Shown here: piece after piece, positions 1 to 6,462 of the stretch | Position numbering within the stretch: the stretch's first letter is position 1 | How the letters are laid out: the number at the start of each line of letters is the position of its first letter | Assembly: GCA_000432655.1 (NCBI GenBank) | Contig: HF986333.1 | Location: 13,871 to 25,987, forward strand | From: Bacteroides sp. CAG:1060 | GTDB lineage: Bacteria > Bacteroidota > Bacteroidia > Bacteroidales > UBA932 | DNA length: 12,117 nt | Reading direction: 5' to 3' | The notes under the pieces: generated by a model | Databases searched by the model: none | What the model saw: only the letters and a program-made list of their open reading frames with translations | Told to the model about the DNA's origin: nothing | Position numbers and translations under genes: made by a program

Positions 1-558
1 TGGCTTGGTACCATCCCTGCATTCATATTCATGCCTTTGGTGCCTGCCATCAAGAAGAAGATCGGCAAGAAGGGAATGTTCTATCTTTTCCTTGGTACCG
101 CCATTGTCGGTATGGCAATGATGTATATTTTCGTAAGCATTCCTGCTCTCAAGTCACAGTTCTGGCTTCTCTGCGTGGCCCAGTTCATCAAGAGTACCGG
201 TATTATCACGGCTACAGGATATATGTGGGCCCTTGTGCCTGAGGTTGTGGCTTATAGCGAATATACCACAGGACGCCGTATCGCCGGTATCGTAAATGCG
301 CTCACCGGTATCTTCTTCAAGGCCGGTATGGCTCTTGGTGGTGTGATCCCGGGATTCGTCCTTGCAAAGGTAGGATATGACGCAGCCATAGCCGAGCAGA
401 CTCAGCTTGCACAGCAGGGTATTCTCTGGCTCGTGTGCGTAATTCCGGCTATTCTTCTTGTTCTTGCCATGTTCATCATCAGCAAGTATGAACTCTCTGA
501 TGAGAAGATGGTGGAGATCAATACTGCCATTGAAGAAAGACACAAGTCAAACGATTAA
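1..558 (+). CDS. GPH-family sugar:cation symporter, C-terminal part
   Basis: This is the last ~185 residues of an inner-membrane sugar symporter of the glycoside-pentoside-hexuronide (MelB/XynP/YicJ-like) branch of the major facilitator superfamily; the reading frame is open to the left window edge, so the N-terminal half is outside. About four hydrophobic segments can be seen: around IPAFIFMPLVPA at the edge, FYLFLGTAIVGMAMMYIFV, the stretch around the GMALGGVIPGFVL segment, and WLVCVIPAILLVLAMFII, followed by a charged cytoplasmic tail. Between them lies ALVPEVVAYSEYTTGRR, which matches the conserved loop of GPH transporters (acidic residue, Y-x-E, then TG-R/K-R). The GH43 beta-xylosidase begins 14 bases downstream on the same strand, so the two are probably co-transcribed and the substrate is likely a xylo-oligosaccharide or other pentoside. 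The family assignment is good; the substrate is inferred from the neighbour. Confidence 0.88.
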   Translation, partial: WLGTIPAFIFMPLVPAIKKKIGKKGMFYLFLGTAIVGMAMMYIFVSIPALKSQFWLLCVAQFIKSTGIITATGYMWALVPEVVAYSEYTTGRRIAGIVNALTGIFFKAGMALGGVIPGFVLAKVGYDAAIAEQTQLAQQGILWLVCVIPAILLVLAMFIISKYELSDEKMVEINTAIEERHKSND

Positions 559-572
559 TCACATAAATTATC

Positions 573-1556
573 ATGAAGACAAAGAAAAGATACGTATGGC
601 CATCTGATTATATGGCCGATCCGTCCGTTCATGTTTTCGACGGAAAGCTCTATATTTACCCTTCTCACGACTGGGAGTCCGGAATTCCTGATGATGATTT
701 TGGCGCTGAATACGATATGAAGGACTATCATGTCCTCTCTCTTGAAGGAAACGATCCTATGACATCGCCTTTCAAGGACAACGGTATAGCTTTGAAGAGG
801 GAAGACATTGCATGGCACGGCCGCCAGCTTTGGGACTGTGACGTAGCACGCAAGGATGGCAAGTATTACTTGTATTTCCCTATGAAGGATAAGAATGACG
901 TGTTCCATTTCGGTGTGGCCGTCTCTGACAATCCTTGCGGACCGTTTATCCCTCAGCCGGACCCTATGCGTGGAAGCTATTCCATCGACGTATGCGTATA
1001 TGAGGAGAACGGAGAGTACTATTTCTACTTCGGTGGCATCTGGGGAGGACAGCTTCAGAGATACCGTGACAATAAGGCTCTTGACACAGGTTCCACTCTT
1101 CCGAAGGATGACGAACCTGCACTTTGCGCCAAGGTGGCCAGGTTGTCAGGTGACATGCTCCAGTTCGCAGAAGATCCTCGCGATGTGGTGATTCTCGATG
1201 AGAACGGCCAGCCTCTTCTTGCAGGAGACAACGAGCGCCGCTTCTTCGAGGCCAGCTGGCTCCACAAGTACAACGGAAAGTATTATTTCAGCTACTCTAC
1301 CGGCGATACTCATTGTATCTGCTATGCTATCGGAGACAATCCTTATGGACCTTTCACTTACAAGGGAAAGATTCTTACTCCGGTGGTAGGCTGGACCTCT
1401 CACCACAGCATCGTGGAGTTCGAAGGCAAATGGTGGCTTTTCCATCACGACAGCGTGCCTTCCAAGGGAGTCAACTGCCTTCGCAGCCTCAAGGTATGCG
1501 AGCTCAAGTACAACGAAGACGGCACTATTCAGACAATTGACGGAATAGACGAGTAG
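573..1556 (+). CDS. Glycoside hydrolase family 43 (GH43_1-like) beta-xylosidase
   Basis: A 327-residue GH43 enzyme, predicted to hydrolyse beta-1,4-linked xylo-oligosaccharides (possibly also arabinosides) by inversion. There is no signal peptide (MKTKKRYVWPSDYM), so it should act in the cytoplasm on sugars imported by the adjacent symporter. The three GH43 acidic residues are visible: catalytic base D16 in MADPSVHVF, pKa-modulating D139 in GSYSIDVCVY, and proton donor E226 in RRFFEASWLHKYNGKYYF. The H287-H288 pair (WTSHHSI) fits the site where five-bladed propeller enzymes of this family bind a metal ion. The protein is a single catalytic domain with no C-terminal beta-sandwich, and motifs such as GRQLWDCDVA and GGIWGGQLQRYRDNKAL resemble GH43_1 beta-xylosidases. 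SIDVC replaces the SIDPA I would expect there, a small oddity. The ATG sits 14 bases after the transporter stop, in a TAATCACATAAATTATC leader with no Shine-Dalgarno. Subfamily and substrate are from recalled family sequences. Confidence 0.9.
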   Translation: MKTKKRYVWPSDYMADPSVHVFDGKLYIYPSHDWESGIPDDDFGAEYDMKDYHVLSLEGNDPMTSPFKDNGIALKREDIAWHGRQLWDCDVARKDGKYYLYFPMKDKNDVFHFGVAVSDNPCGPFIPQPDPMRGSYSIDVCVYEENGEYYFYFGGIWGGQLQRYRDNKALDTGSTLPKDDEPALCAKVARLSGDMLQFAEDPRDVVILDENGQPLLAGDNERRFFEASWLHKYNGKYYFSYSTGDTHCICYAIGDNPYGPFTYKGKILTPVVGWTSHHSIVEFEGKWWLFHHDSVPSKGVNCLRSLKVCELKYNEDGTIQTIDGIDE

Positions 1557-1577
1557 TCTTTCGATATTTACAAAGGC

Positions 1578-1617
1578 CAAACCCCGAAAGCGTCCTGAGG
1601 ATGTCTTTCGGGGTTTG
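1578..1617. terminator. Bidirectional hairpin terminator between convergent operons
   Basis: CAAACCCCGAAAG at 1578-1590 pairs perfectly with CTTTCGGGGTTTG at 1605-1617, giving a 13-bp stem with a 14-base loop. It lies 21 bases after the GH43 stop and 68 bases after the stop of the opposing HmuY-like gene, so it can end both transcripts. The flanks are AT-rich (GAATATTT on the right; TTTGTAAATATC on the minus strand) but lack a long T-run. Confidence 0.85.
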
Positions 1618-1685
1618 AATATTTAGAACGACTATGTCCGGGGGTTATCTGTAATATAGACGGATTCCGGATGAGGGGAACACGG

Positions 1686-2291
1686 TTATTTGATCTTTGC
1701 GAAACGGAATTTCACATGTCCCGTGACTTTGTCCTCATTCTGATATTGTGTGAATTCCACCTTATATGCGCTTCCTCCGTCTGCTGTACGGAACACATAC
1801 ACCGGAGCCTTCAGATATACGGGCGGCATCACTTTCGAGCCGTCTGCATTTGTCTTGAATGTGATTACGGTCGCGCTTGATTCCGAAACTGTCTTTTCGC
1901 CGCCCATTCCACTGGATGTTACCAGTTTGTCCGCCTCAAATGCGGCATCTGCCGGTATGCTTGAAAGCCCTTCGAATGTCAGGGTGGAAGTGTAAACTCC
2001 ACCATTTGCGCCCGTCGATGATGACGTACCGCTGTTTGTCCTTATATTGTAGCGGCAGACAGCCAGGTCCCAGTCTGTGCGGGCGGCCCATGCGGCATTG
2101 TCGGCTTCGCTTTCGGCACCGGTGCCGATGACCTCTCCTTTGCTTAACGAGAAATATGTCCAGGTCGTTTTGGATGTGGCATCCACGTACCCTTCCTTCG
2201 CCGGGTCTGCTGATGGATTGCCCTGTTTGGTGCATGAGATGGCGATGAGCGATACTGCAATCGCTGTGATGATTGTTGAGATGTGTTTCAT
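1686..2291 (-). CDS. HmuY-like haem-binding lipoprotein
   Basis: A 201-residue lipoprotein resembling the HmuY family, which captures haem outside the cell and passes it to a TonB-dependent receptor. The signal peptide runs to a lipobox, LIAIS-C20, so the mature protein is lipid-anchored at Cys20. Family-like stretches are TTWTYFSLSKGEVIG (42-56), TDWDLAVCRYNIRTNSGTSS (72-91) and the C-terminal VKFRFAKI. P. gingivalis HmuY binds haem through two histidines. Here the mature protein has only one histidine, H192 in the last strand, while two methionines, M129 (SSGMGG) and M155 (KVMPPVYL), lie about where the ligand pair would fall. Methionine ligation is reported for some HmuY homologues of other Bacteroidales, so I infer a Met/Met site. 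The ATG follows the receptor stop by one base (TAATATG), so translation is probably coupled. The order, receptor first and HmuY last, is the reverse of the hmuYR operon. Confidence 0.82.
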   Translation of the reverse strand: MKHISTIITAIAVSLIAISCTKQGNPSADPAKEGYVDATSKTTWTYFSLSKGEVIGTGAESEADNAAWAARTDWDLAVCRYNIRTNSGTSSSTGANGGVYTSTLTFEGLSSIPADAAFEADKLVTSSGMGGEKTVSESSATVITFKTNADGSKVMPPVYLKAPVYVFRTADGGSAYKVEFTQYQNEDKVTGHVKFRFAKIK

Positions 2292-2292
2292 A

Positions 2293-4185
2293 TTAGTTGA
2301 ATTTATAATTTAGTCCTATCAGATATTGCCTTCCGGGATTGATGAAAGTAGGATCCTGGAAATTGAAAAGGTTGTCGCACTTAAAGGTAAGGTTGAGGTC
2401 ATTCTTGCCTAAATGGAACCGCTTTGTGATGACCGCCTTCCAGATGTTGTACGGCTTGGAAAGGGATGTTTTGCCGCTGCTGCTGTATGAGTGCGGAGAA
2501 GAGAATCGCCCGGCTATCTGGACAGAGTATTGTCCTTTCAGGAAATTGCCGTTCCAGGTAGCTGATGCGGTACCGCTGTGCTTGACGTTTCCGGAAAGCT
2601 GTTTTCCGGTGGCGTTGTCGGTGGCGTCACACAGGCTGTAGCTGCCTTTCAGGTAGAGATGCCTGAAGATGATTGCGGAGAAATTGATGTCGAGGCCTGT
2701 AATTGTAGCACTGCTGGTGTTTTTGTAATACTTCTCCAGCCCGCCAAGTTCGTTTACGACTTCATACTGGGTGATTTTGTCCTTGATGTCGTTGCGGTAG
2801 GCTGCTGCAGATGCGTAGAATCTGCTTCCGCTGTATTCGGCTGACAATGAATTGTACAGTCCCTTTTCCGCTTTCAGGTCGGGGTTGCCATATACCCAGA
2901 ACATTCCCTGATGGTCGAAGTTGTAGAACAGTTCTTTTATGCTCGGAGACCTGAATGCTGTTGCGGATCCGGCACGGAAGGTGAAATCCTTCCATTTGTA
3001 CATCAACGACAGTTTTGGAGTAACGGCCCCTCCGAATTGGAAATTGTACGTATATCGTGCGCCGCCGACTATGTCAAGCGATCCGAATGCAGTGTATTGT
3101 CCCTGACCGAAAAGACTCACATCATCCAAAGATTTTGTGGTAGGGGTGGAGCCTAATGTCTTCACGGAATAGTTTTCCTCGTGGTTCTGCTCGGCCCCTG
3201 CAACTATCTCCCATACCTCGCTCGGCTTGAAAGTGTTCAGCAATCTCGATGATATGTTAGAAGCTGTGCCGGAGAGAGCGGTCTCGTCTTTTCGCTCGTA
3301 GCGATCGGAGTCGAAATACTTGTCATAATTGACACTCGCCCTCAGGCTGTAGCGCTCGTTGTCGGATTTGTAGCCTCCGTTTATGCCGGCAGAAAAGTTG
3401 TGGGTAAGCGGATGTGTGGCATTAAGACTTCCTTCCGGATTGAATGATTCGTGTCGGAAATATCGTCCGGTGACGTTGACATCCGTCCTGGCGTTGAATT
3501 TATATCCCAGCTTCATGTTGCCTCCCCAGTCCGCATAACTTGCGGCATAGGCACCGTCTCCCTTCGCGCCGAAGCCGTCGGAGGAGTTGCGGTAGATACT
3601 TGCCTGAGAAAGAAATTTGTTCTGTCTGGATTCGACATGCACCCGTGTCTTTGCTGTGTTGTTGCTCTGATAGGAAATATCGCAGCCGGCGGCAATCGCT
3701 TCCTGAGGCTCCTTTGTGATCACATTGATGACGGCCCCCACGGCATTTGAGCCGTATAAGACGGAGGCGGCACCATTGATCATTTCGATGCGTTTGATAC
3801 TTGCAACGTCTATCTGATCGAGGTTTATGTTGCCTCCTGCTCCCTCTCCGACAAGACGCTCACCATCTACGAGAAAAAGGATGTACCGGCTGTTCAGCCC
3901 TCTGATTCTGAGATTGTTGCCCATTCCGTTCGGCTCAGATATTATTCCGGGAATATTGTCTTCCAAAGACTCGAGTAGGCTCGATGAGCCGGATTTCTCA
4001 ACCTCGCGTTCGGTAATCAGAGTTGTGAGGACAGGCACTTCCGACAGTCTTTTTTCCGTTCGCGTGCCGGTGATGACGACTGCATTGATGCTCAGGGTAT
4101 CAGAGTAGTCCTGCGTCTGTGCCAGTGACTGCGTGAAGGGAAGAGAGGCGAGCGCGGACAGAATTATTATTTTCCTGCAATCCAT
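2293..4185 (-). CDS. HmuR-like TonB-dependent haem receptor
   Basis: A 630-residue outer-membrane TonB-dependent receptor, probably importing haem or a related tetrapyrrole. MDCRKIIILSALASLPFTQS opens the signal peptide, with likely cleavage after SLA22. A TonB-box-like INAVVITGTR (33-42) follows directly, without the carboxypeptidase-like N-terminal domain of SusC proteins. The plug covers about 45-158, with NLRIRGLNSRYILFLVDGER and GAASVLYGSNAVGAVINVIT; a beta-barrel follows, ending YLIGLNYKFN. The haem-receptor signature is visible: FRSP (411-414), H425, then NPDL (434-437), the same order and nearly the same spacing as the YRAP/His/NPDL set of P. gingivalis HmuR. No plug histidine equivalent to the other HmuR ligand is seen. 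I chose ATG 4185; a longer frame from TTG 4209 adds MDCKYDQR before the signal peptide and is unlikely. The gene overlaps the chelatase stop by 19 bases. BtuB-like cobamide transport is the alternative. Confidence 0.88.
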   Translation of the reverse strand: MDCRKIIILSALASLPFTQSLAQTQDYSDTLSINAVVITGTRTEKRLSEVPVLTTLITEREVEKSGSSSLLESLEDNIPGIISEPNGMGNNLRIRGLNSRYILFLVDGERLVGEGAGGNINLDQIDVASIKRIEMINGAASVLYGSNAVGAVINVITKEPQEAIAAGCDISYQSNNTAKTRVHVESRQNKFLSQASIYRNSSDGFGAKGDGAYAASYADWGGNMKLGYKFNARTDVNVTGRYFRHESFNPEGSLNATHPLTHNFSAGINGGYKSDNERYSLRASVNYDKYFDSDRYERKDETALSGTASNISSRLLNTFKPSEVWEIVAGAEQNHEENYSVKTLGSTPTTKSLDDVSLFGQGQYTAFGSLDIVGGARYTYNFQFGGAVTPKLSLMYKWKDFTFRAGSATAFRSPSIKELFYNFDHQGMFWVYGNPDLKAEKGLYNSLSAEYSGSRFYASAAAYRNDIKDKITQYEVVNELGGLEKYYKNTSSATITGLDINFSAIIFRHLYLKGSYSLCDATDNATGKQLSGNVKHSGTASATWNGNFLKGQYSVQIAGRFSSPHSYSSSGKTSLSKPYNIWKAVITKRFHLGKNDLNLTFKCDNLFNFQDPTFINPGRQYLIGLNYKFN

Positions 4186-5009
4186 TCTTTGGTCGTATTT
4201 ACAATCCAATCGAGAACATCAGCTTCGGATAGTGGAAGTATTCCGTCAGAGCCGAATAAGATGCTGTCATCTTTTATTCCTGCATTGTTTGCCATCGAGT
4301 TTACCGTGGACACAAGATAGATGCCCTGTACAATGACTTTCTTTTTTGACTCCTTTGCCTTTTTCAGCATGGGTGCTACATCCTTGTTGAAATTCTGTCC
4401 CATCCCGATAAGTTGGTAGTCGATGTATGAGAATCCCTCATCTTTAGCGGCATCTACACAATTGTTCAGAATCCTTTTCCAAAAGCCGATTCTGGCAGAG
4501 TCGCCATGCGCAAGGAAAATTAACGCTTCTTCTTTCGGGTTTGACGAAAGCGTTTTCACCCTTTGTATCATCGCCTTTTCTATAACTCCGGATTCCATCA
4601 GCGTGGGGCCGGCTATTATGTGCATTCTGGTCTTTACCATATTAATACCTTCTTCCTTCAGTTCCTCGCGTATGGAAGGGTTGAACTTGAGGCCCAGAAT
4701 GTTGGGGATATCGTCCTCACTGTGTCCGGACGGGGAGATGAACAAAGGCAGCGCAAATACGGTGTCTATCTGGTGTTTCTCACAGTCTTTCATCACTGAG
4801 GCGATGTCCGGGCGACTGAATTCCATCATTGCGACCCTCTTGTAACTTATTCCGGGAATATCCGTTTTGCTCAGTTTGTCTTCCAATGCCATGACGGCGC
4901 TGTTCCAACTCTCGGAAGTCGAGCCGTGGGCGATTACTACAAGTGCTGATTTTGCAGAAAGAGAGATGCAAAGCAAAGCCGATGCGGCTATCAATAAAAT
5001 ACGTTTCAT
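4167..5009 (-). CDS. Exported CbiX/SirB-type tetrapyrrole chelatase
   Basis: A 280-residue two-lobed class II chelatase-like protein. Cytoplasmic relatives insert Co2+ (CbiX) or Fe2+ (SirB) into sirohydrochlorin. This one starts with a Sec signal peptide (MKRILLIAASALLCISLSA-K), so it should work in the periplasm. Lobe 1 carries both metal-site histidines: H28 in ALVVIAHGS and H96 in LFISPSGHSEDDIP. Lobe 2 repeats the fold with H168 (IFLAHGDSAR), but the second position is QGIYLVSTVNS with no histidine, so the active site is expected in lobe 1, as in long CbiX/SirB. It is the first gene of the operon with the HmuR-like receptor and HmuY-like lipoprotein. I infer either metal insertion into an incoming porphyrinoid or, in reverse, iron removal from haem, a role proposed for the CobN-like HmuS of other Bacteroidales. 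The direction of the reaction cannot be read from sequence. The ATG lies about 27 bases after the predicted transcription start. Confidence 0.83.
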   Translation of the reverse strand: MKRILLIAASALLCISLSAKSALVVIAHGSTSESWNSAVMALEDKLSKTDIPGISYKRVAMMEFSRPDIASVMKDCEKHQIDTVFALPLFISPSGHSEDDIPNILGLKFNPSIREELKEEGINMVKTRMHIIAGPTLMESGVIEKAMIQRVKTLSSNPKEEALIFLAHGDSARIGFWKRILNNCVDAAKDEGFSYIDYQLIGMGQNFNKDVAPMLKKAKESKKKVIVQGIYLVSTVNSMANNAGIKDDSILFGSDGILPLSEADVLDWIVNTTKEWIAGK

Positions 5010-5038
5010 ATTCTTGTTTTTTGATTTGTTTCCGACGG

Positions 5039-5069
5039 CAAAGGTAAGGCGGCGATTTCTTGTCTGAAA
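5039..5069 (-). promoter_or_regulatory. Promoter of the chelatase-receptor-HmuY operon
   Basis: On the minus strand the sequence is TTTC (5069-5066), 19 bases, then TACCTTTG (5046-5039). This is the Bacteroidota -33 TTTG / -7 TAnnTTTG form with one mismatch in the upstream element. It predicts a start of transcription near 5036 and a leader of about 27 bases before the chelatase ATG at 5009. The same TACCTTTG octamer precedes the tRNA-Leu gene. Confidence 0.72.
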
Positions 5070-5088
5070 TCCCGTTTTTGGGGGATTT
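5067..5088. promoter_or_regulatory. Candidate operator between divergent promoters
   Basis: AAATCCC (5067-5073) and GGGATTT (5082-5088) form a perfect 7-bp inverted repeat around an 8-base spacer. The left arm overlaps the -33 element of the haem operon, and the whole lies 52 bases before the -7 element of the divergent regulator. That position suits a regulator binding site; binding by the neighbouring LuxR-type protein is a guess. Confidence 0.4.
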
Positions 5089-5117
5089 TTGAGTGCGGGT
5101 ATAGCAACAAATAGGGA

Positions 5118-5147
5118 TGTGAGGTTTCTTGAAATATTTTATCTTTG
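5118..5147 (+). promoter_or_regulatory. Promoter of the hemerythrin-LuxR regulator
   Basis: TATCTTTG at 5140-5147 is a full match to the Bacteroidota -7 element TAnnTTTG. The upstream element is weak: TGTG at 5118-5121 with an 18-base spacer is the best candidate. The predicted start near 5150 leaves a leader of only about 6 bases before ATG 5156, or about 30 before ATG 5180. It excludes the upstream in-frame ATG at 5129. Confidence 0.62.
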
Positions 5148-5155
5148 TCTTCCAA

Positions 5156-6007
5156 ATGACAAACGAATTCAATATTTCGATGAAAATGTCGGATCTGCTT
5201 GGGGAGCATCCGTCATTGCTTGCCGTGTTCTCGCGTATGGGATTTCGCTTCGGATACGGAGATGCTTCTGTGGGTGAAGTGTGCGCGGGAGCAGGTGTTG
5301 ACCCGCATTCTTTTCTTCTTATCTGCAAGGTATATTCTCAGGACAACTACATTCCTTCACGAGAAGATATAGAAAGGGCGGATCGGACCGTTATCGCGAA
5401 TTATCTCCGTGCGTCCCATGTCTATTATGAGGATGTGGCGATCAAGGAACTTGCATCAGGTCTTTCTCGAATGATTCTCCCGTGTACGGACGAGACGCAG
5501 CGCGTTATATGGAAGTTCTTTTCTGATTTTAAGGAGGAGGTTCACGAACATTTCAAGTATGAGGAAAATGTGGTGTTCCCCAATATCGGAGATAATGACG
5601 CCTGTATCCAGCAGGAAGACCACTCCGGAGTTGAGGAAACTCTGGAAGATCTGAAGAATCTGGTTATGAACTATCTTCCCGACAAGGCCGACCAGGGAGA
5701 AGCGTTCAATGTGCTTTCGTCGCTCAGCTCCCTCCAAGCCGATATTCACAAGCATATCTTTTTGGAGGAAACCGCCCTGGAAGGTCGTAAAATGACAACT
5801 CCTGTGGATAGAATCCTTTCCGATCGTGAGAAGGAAGTTCTTGTCTGTGTGGCTAAGGGGATGATAAACAAGGAGATTGCGGACCATCTCAATATCTCCG
5901 TACATACTGTAGTGAGTCACAGGAAAAACATCACCGCGAAGACTGACATAAAAACTATCGCTGGCCTTACCGTTTATGCTCTGCTGAACAATCTTTTGGA
6001 ACTGTAG
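5156..6007 (+). CDS. Hemerythrin (RIC-like)-LuxR fusion transcriptional regulator
   Basis: A 283-residue, apparently one-component regulator with no signal peptide. The N-terminal ~45 residues (MKMSDLLGEHPSLLAVFSR and on) resemble the ScdA/RIC N-terminal domain, but the usual paired cysteines are absent (GFRFGYGDASVGEVC). Residues ~80-205 look like a four-helix hemerythrin domain with H88, H122-x3-E126, H146 and H190-x3-E194. That is the order of di-iron ligands in E. coli YtfE/RIC, an iron-cluster repair protein that reacts with nitric oxide. Residues ~219-283 are a LuxR/GerE helix-turn-helix (SDREKEVLVCVAKGMINKEI, with recognition helix SVHTVVSHRKNI). I infer a cytoplasmic sensor of NO, O2 or iron acting on DNA, probably at the shared intergenic region. 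The frame continues up to ATG 5129, but a -7 element at 5140-5147 makes ATG 5156 or 5180 the real start. It is divergent from the haem operon. Confidence 0.85.
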   Translation: MTNEFNISMKMSDLLGEHPSLLAVFSRMGFRFGYGDASVGEVCAGAGVDPHSFLLICKVYSQDNYIPSREDIERADRTVIANYLRASHVYYEDVAIKELASGLSRMILPCTDETQRVIWKFFSDFKEEVHEHFKYEENVVFPNIGDNDACIQQEDHSGVEETLEDLKNLVMNYLPDKADQGEAFNVLSSLSSLQADIHKHIFLEETALEGRKMTTPVDRILSDREKEVLVCVAKGMINKEIADHLNISVHTVVSHRKNITAKTDIKTIAGLTVYALLNNLLEL

Positions 6008-6063
6008 CAAGTAAGCGTCTCCGCGGTTACGCATTGACTCGGTTGTAATCTGCTGCTATATTT

Positions 6064-6220
6064 TGTGGCCGCCCCTCTTGTTCCCTTTTCTCCGGTGTGG
6101 TCGTTTTGCGGCCTGGTGATTGTTGTGCCCCGGTGGTCGTTTTGTGGCCCGGTGATTGTTTTTCTCCGGTGGTTGTTCTGTGCTATGGTGGTGCGCTCCG
6201 GTGTCGTTTTGCGGCCTCCC
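6064..6220. repeat. GGTG-rich degenerate tandem repeat, four copies
   Basis: Copies begin with CTCCGGTG or CCCCGGTG at 6090, 6128, 6164 and 6196, so periods are 38, 36 and 32 bases. The internal block TTTTGYGGCC recurs at 6104, 6141 and 6207, and again at 6061 as a decayed leading copy. Copies A and B also share GGTGATTGTT. Read on the minus strand, the two best copies give similar 12-residue peptides (KNNHRATKRPPG / HNNHQAAKRPHR), but period changes not divisible by three break this, so I treat the region as non-coding. Confidence 0.75.
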
Positions 6221-6242
6221 GCACCACACGGAAAATGCGCCG

Positions 6243-6460
6243 CGTACCACAGGAGTGGGTTTTTGGTACCGAATATCTCTTCCGTACCGTAGAAGCCTGT
6301 TTTGAGCACCGAGTTCCTCTGAAAACGCCTTCCGTGCAGAAAAAGGGGGTTTTCATGCACCGAATGCCTCTGAAGATGCGCCGCGTACCCTAGGAGCCTG
6401 TTTTGAGCACCGCACGCATATTCCGTACCCCAGGAGGCCGTTTCCGGTACCGAATTTCTC
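6243..6460. repeat. Structured intergenic repeat array, five units
   Basis: Five units start at 6243, 6283, 6333, 6384 and 6424, giving periods of 40, 50, 51 and 40 bases. Each has a left arm (CGTACC or CGTGCA), a purine-rich centre such as AGGAGCCTGTTTTG, and a right arm (GGTACCG, AGCACCG or TGCACCG) 21-22 bases after the left one; most continue with AAT..CTCTGAA. Units 1 and 5 have GTACC pairing with GGTAC. Unit 3 has GTGCA pairing with TGCAC plus an inner GAAAA/TTTTC, a 10-bp stem with one bulge. Units 2 and 4 have mismatched arms. No coding potential is convincing. The nature of the repeat family is unknown to me. Confidence 0.75.
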
Positions 6461-6462
6461 AA

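Noticed and set aside
4186..4209. N-terminal extension of the TonB receptor from TTG 4209
   Set aside because: It would put eight polar residues before the signal peptide and enlarge the overlap with the chelatase; ATG 4185 gives a normal signal peptide.
4780..5328. 182-residue minus-strand frame across the divergent promoter region
   Set aside because: It covers the promoters and both flanking genes in another frame, with a composition unlike a real protein.
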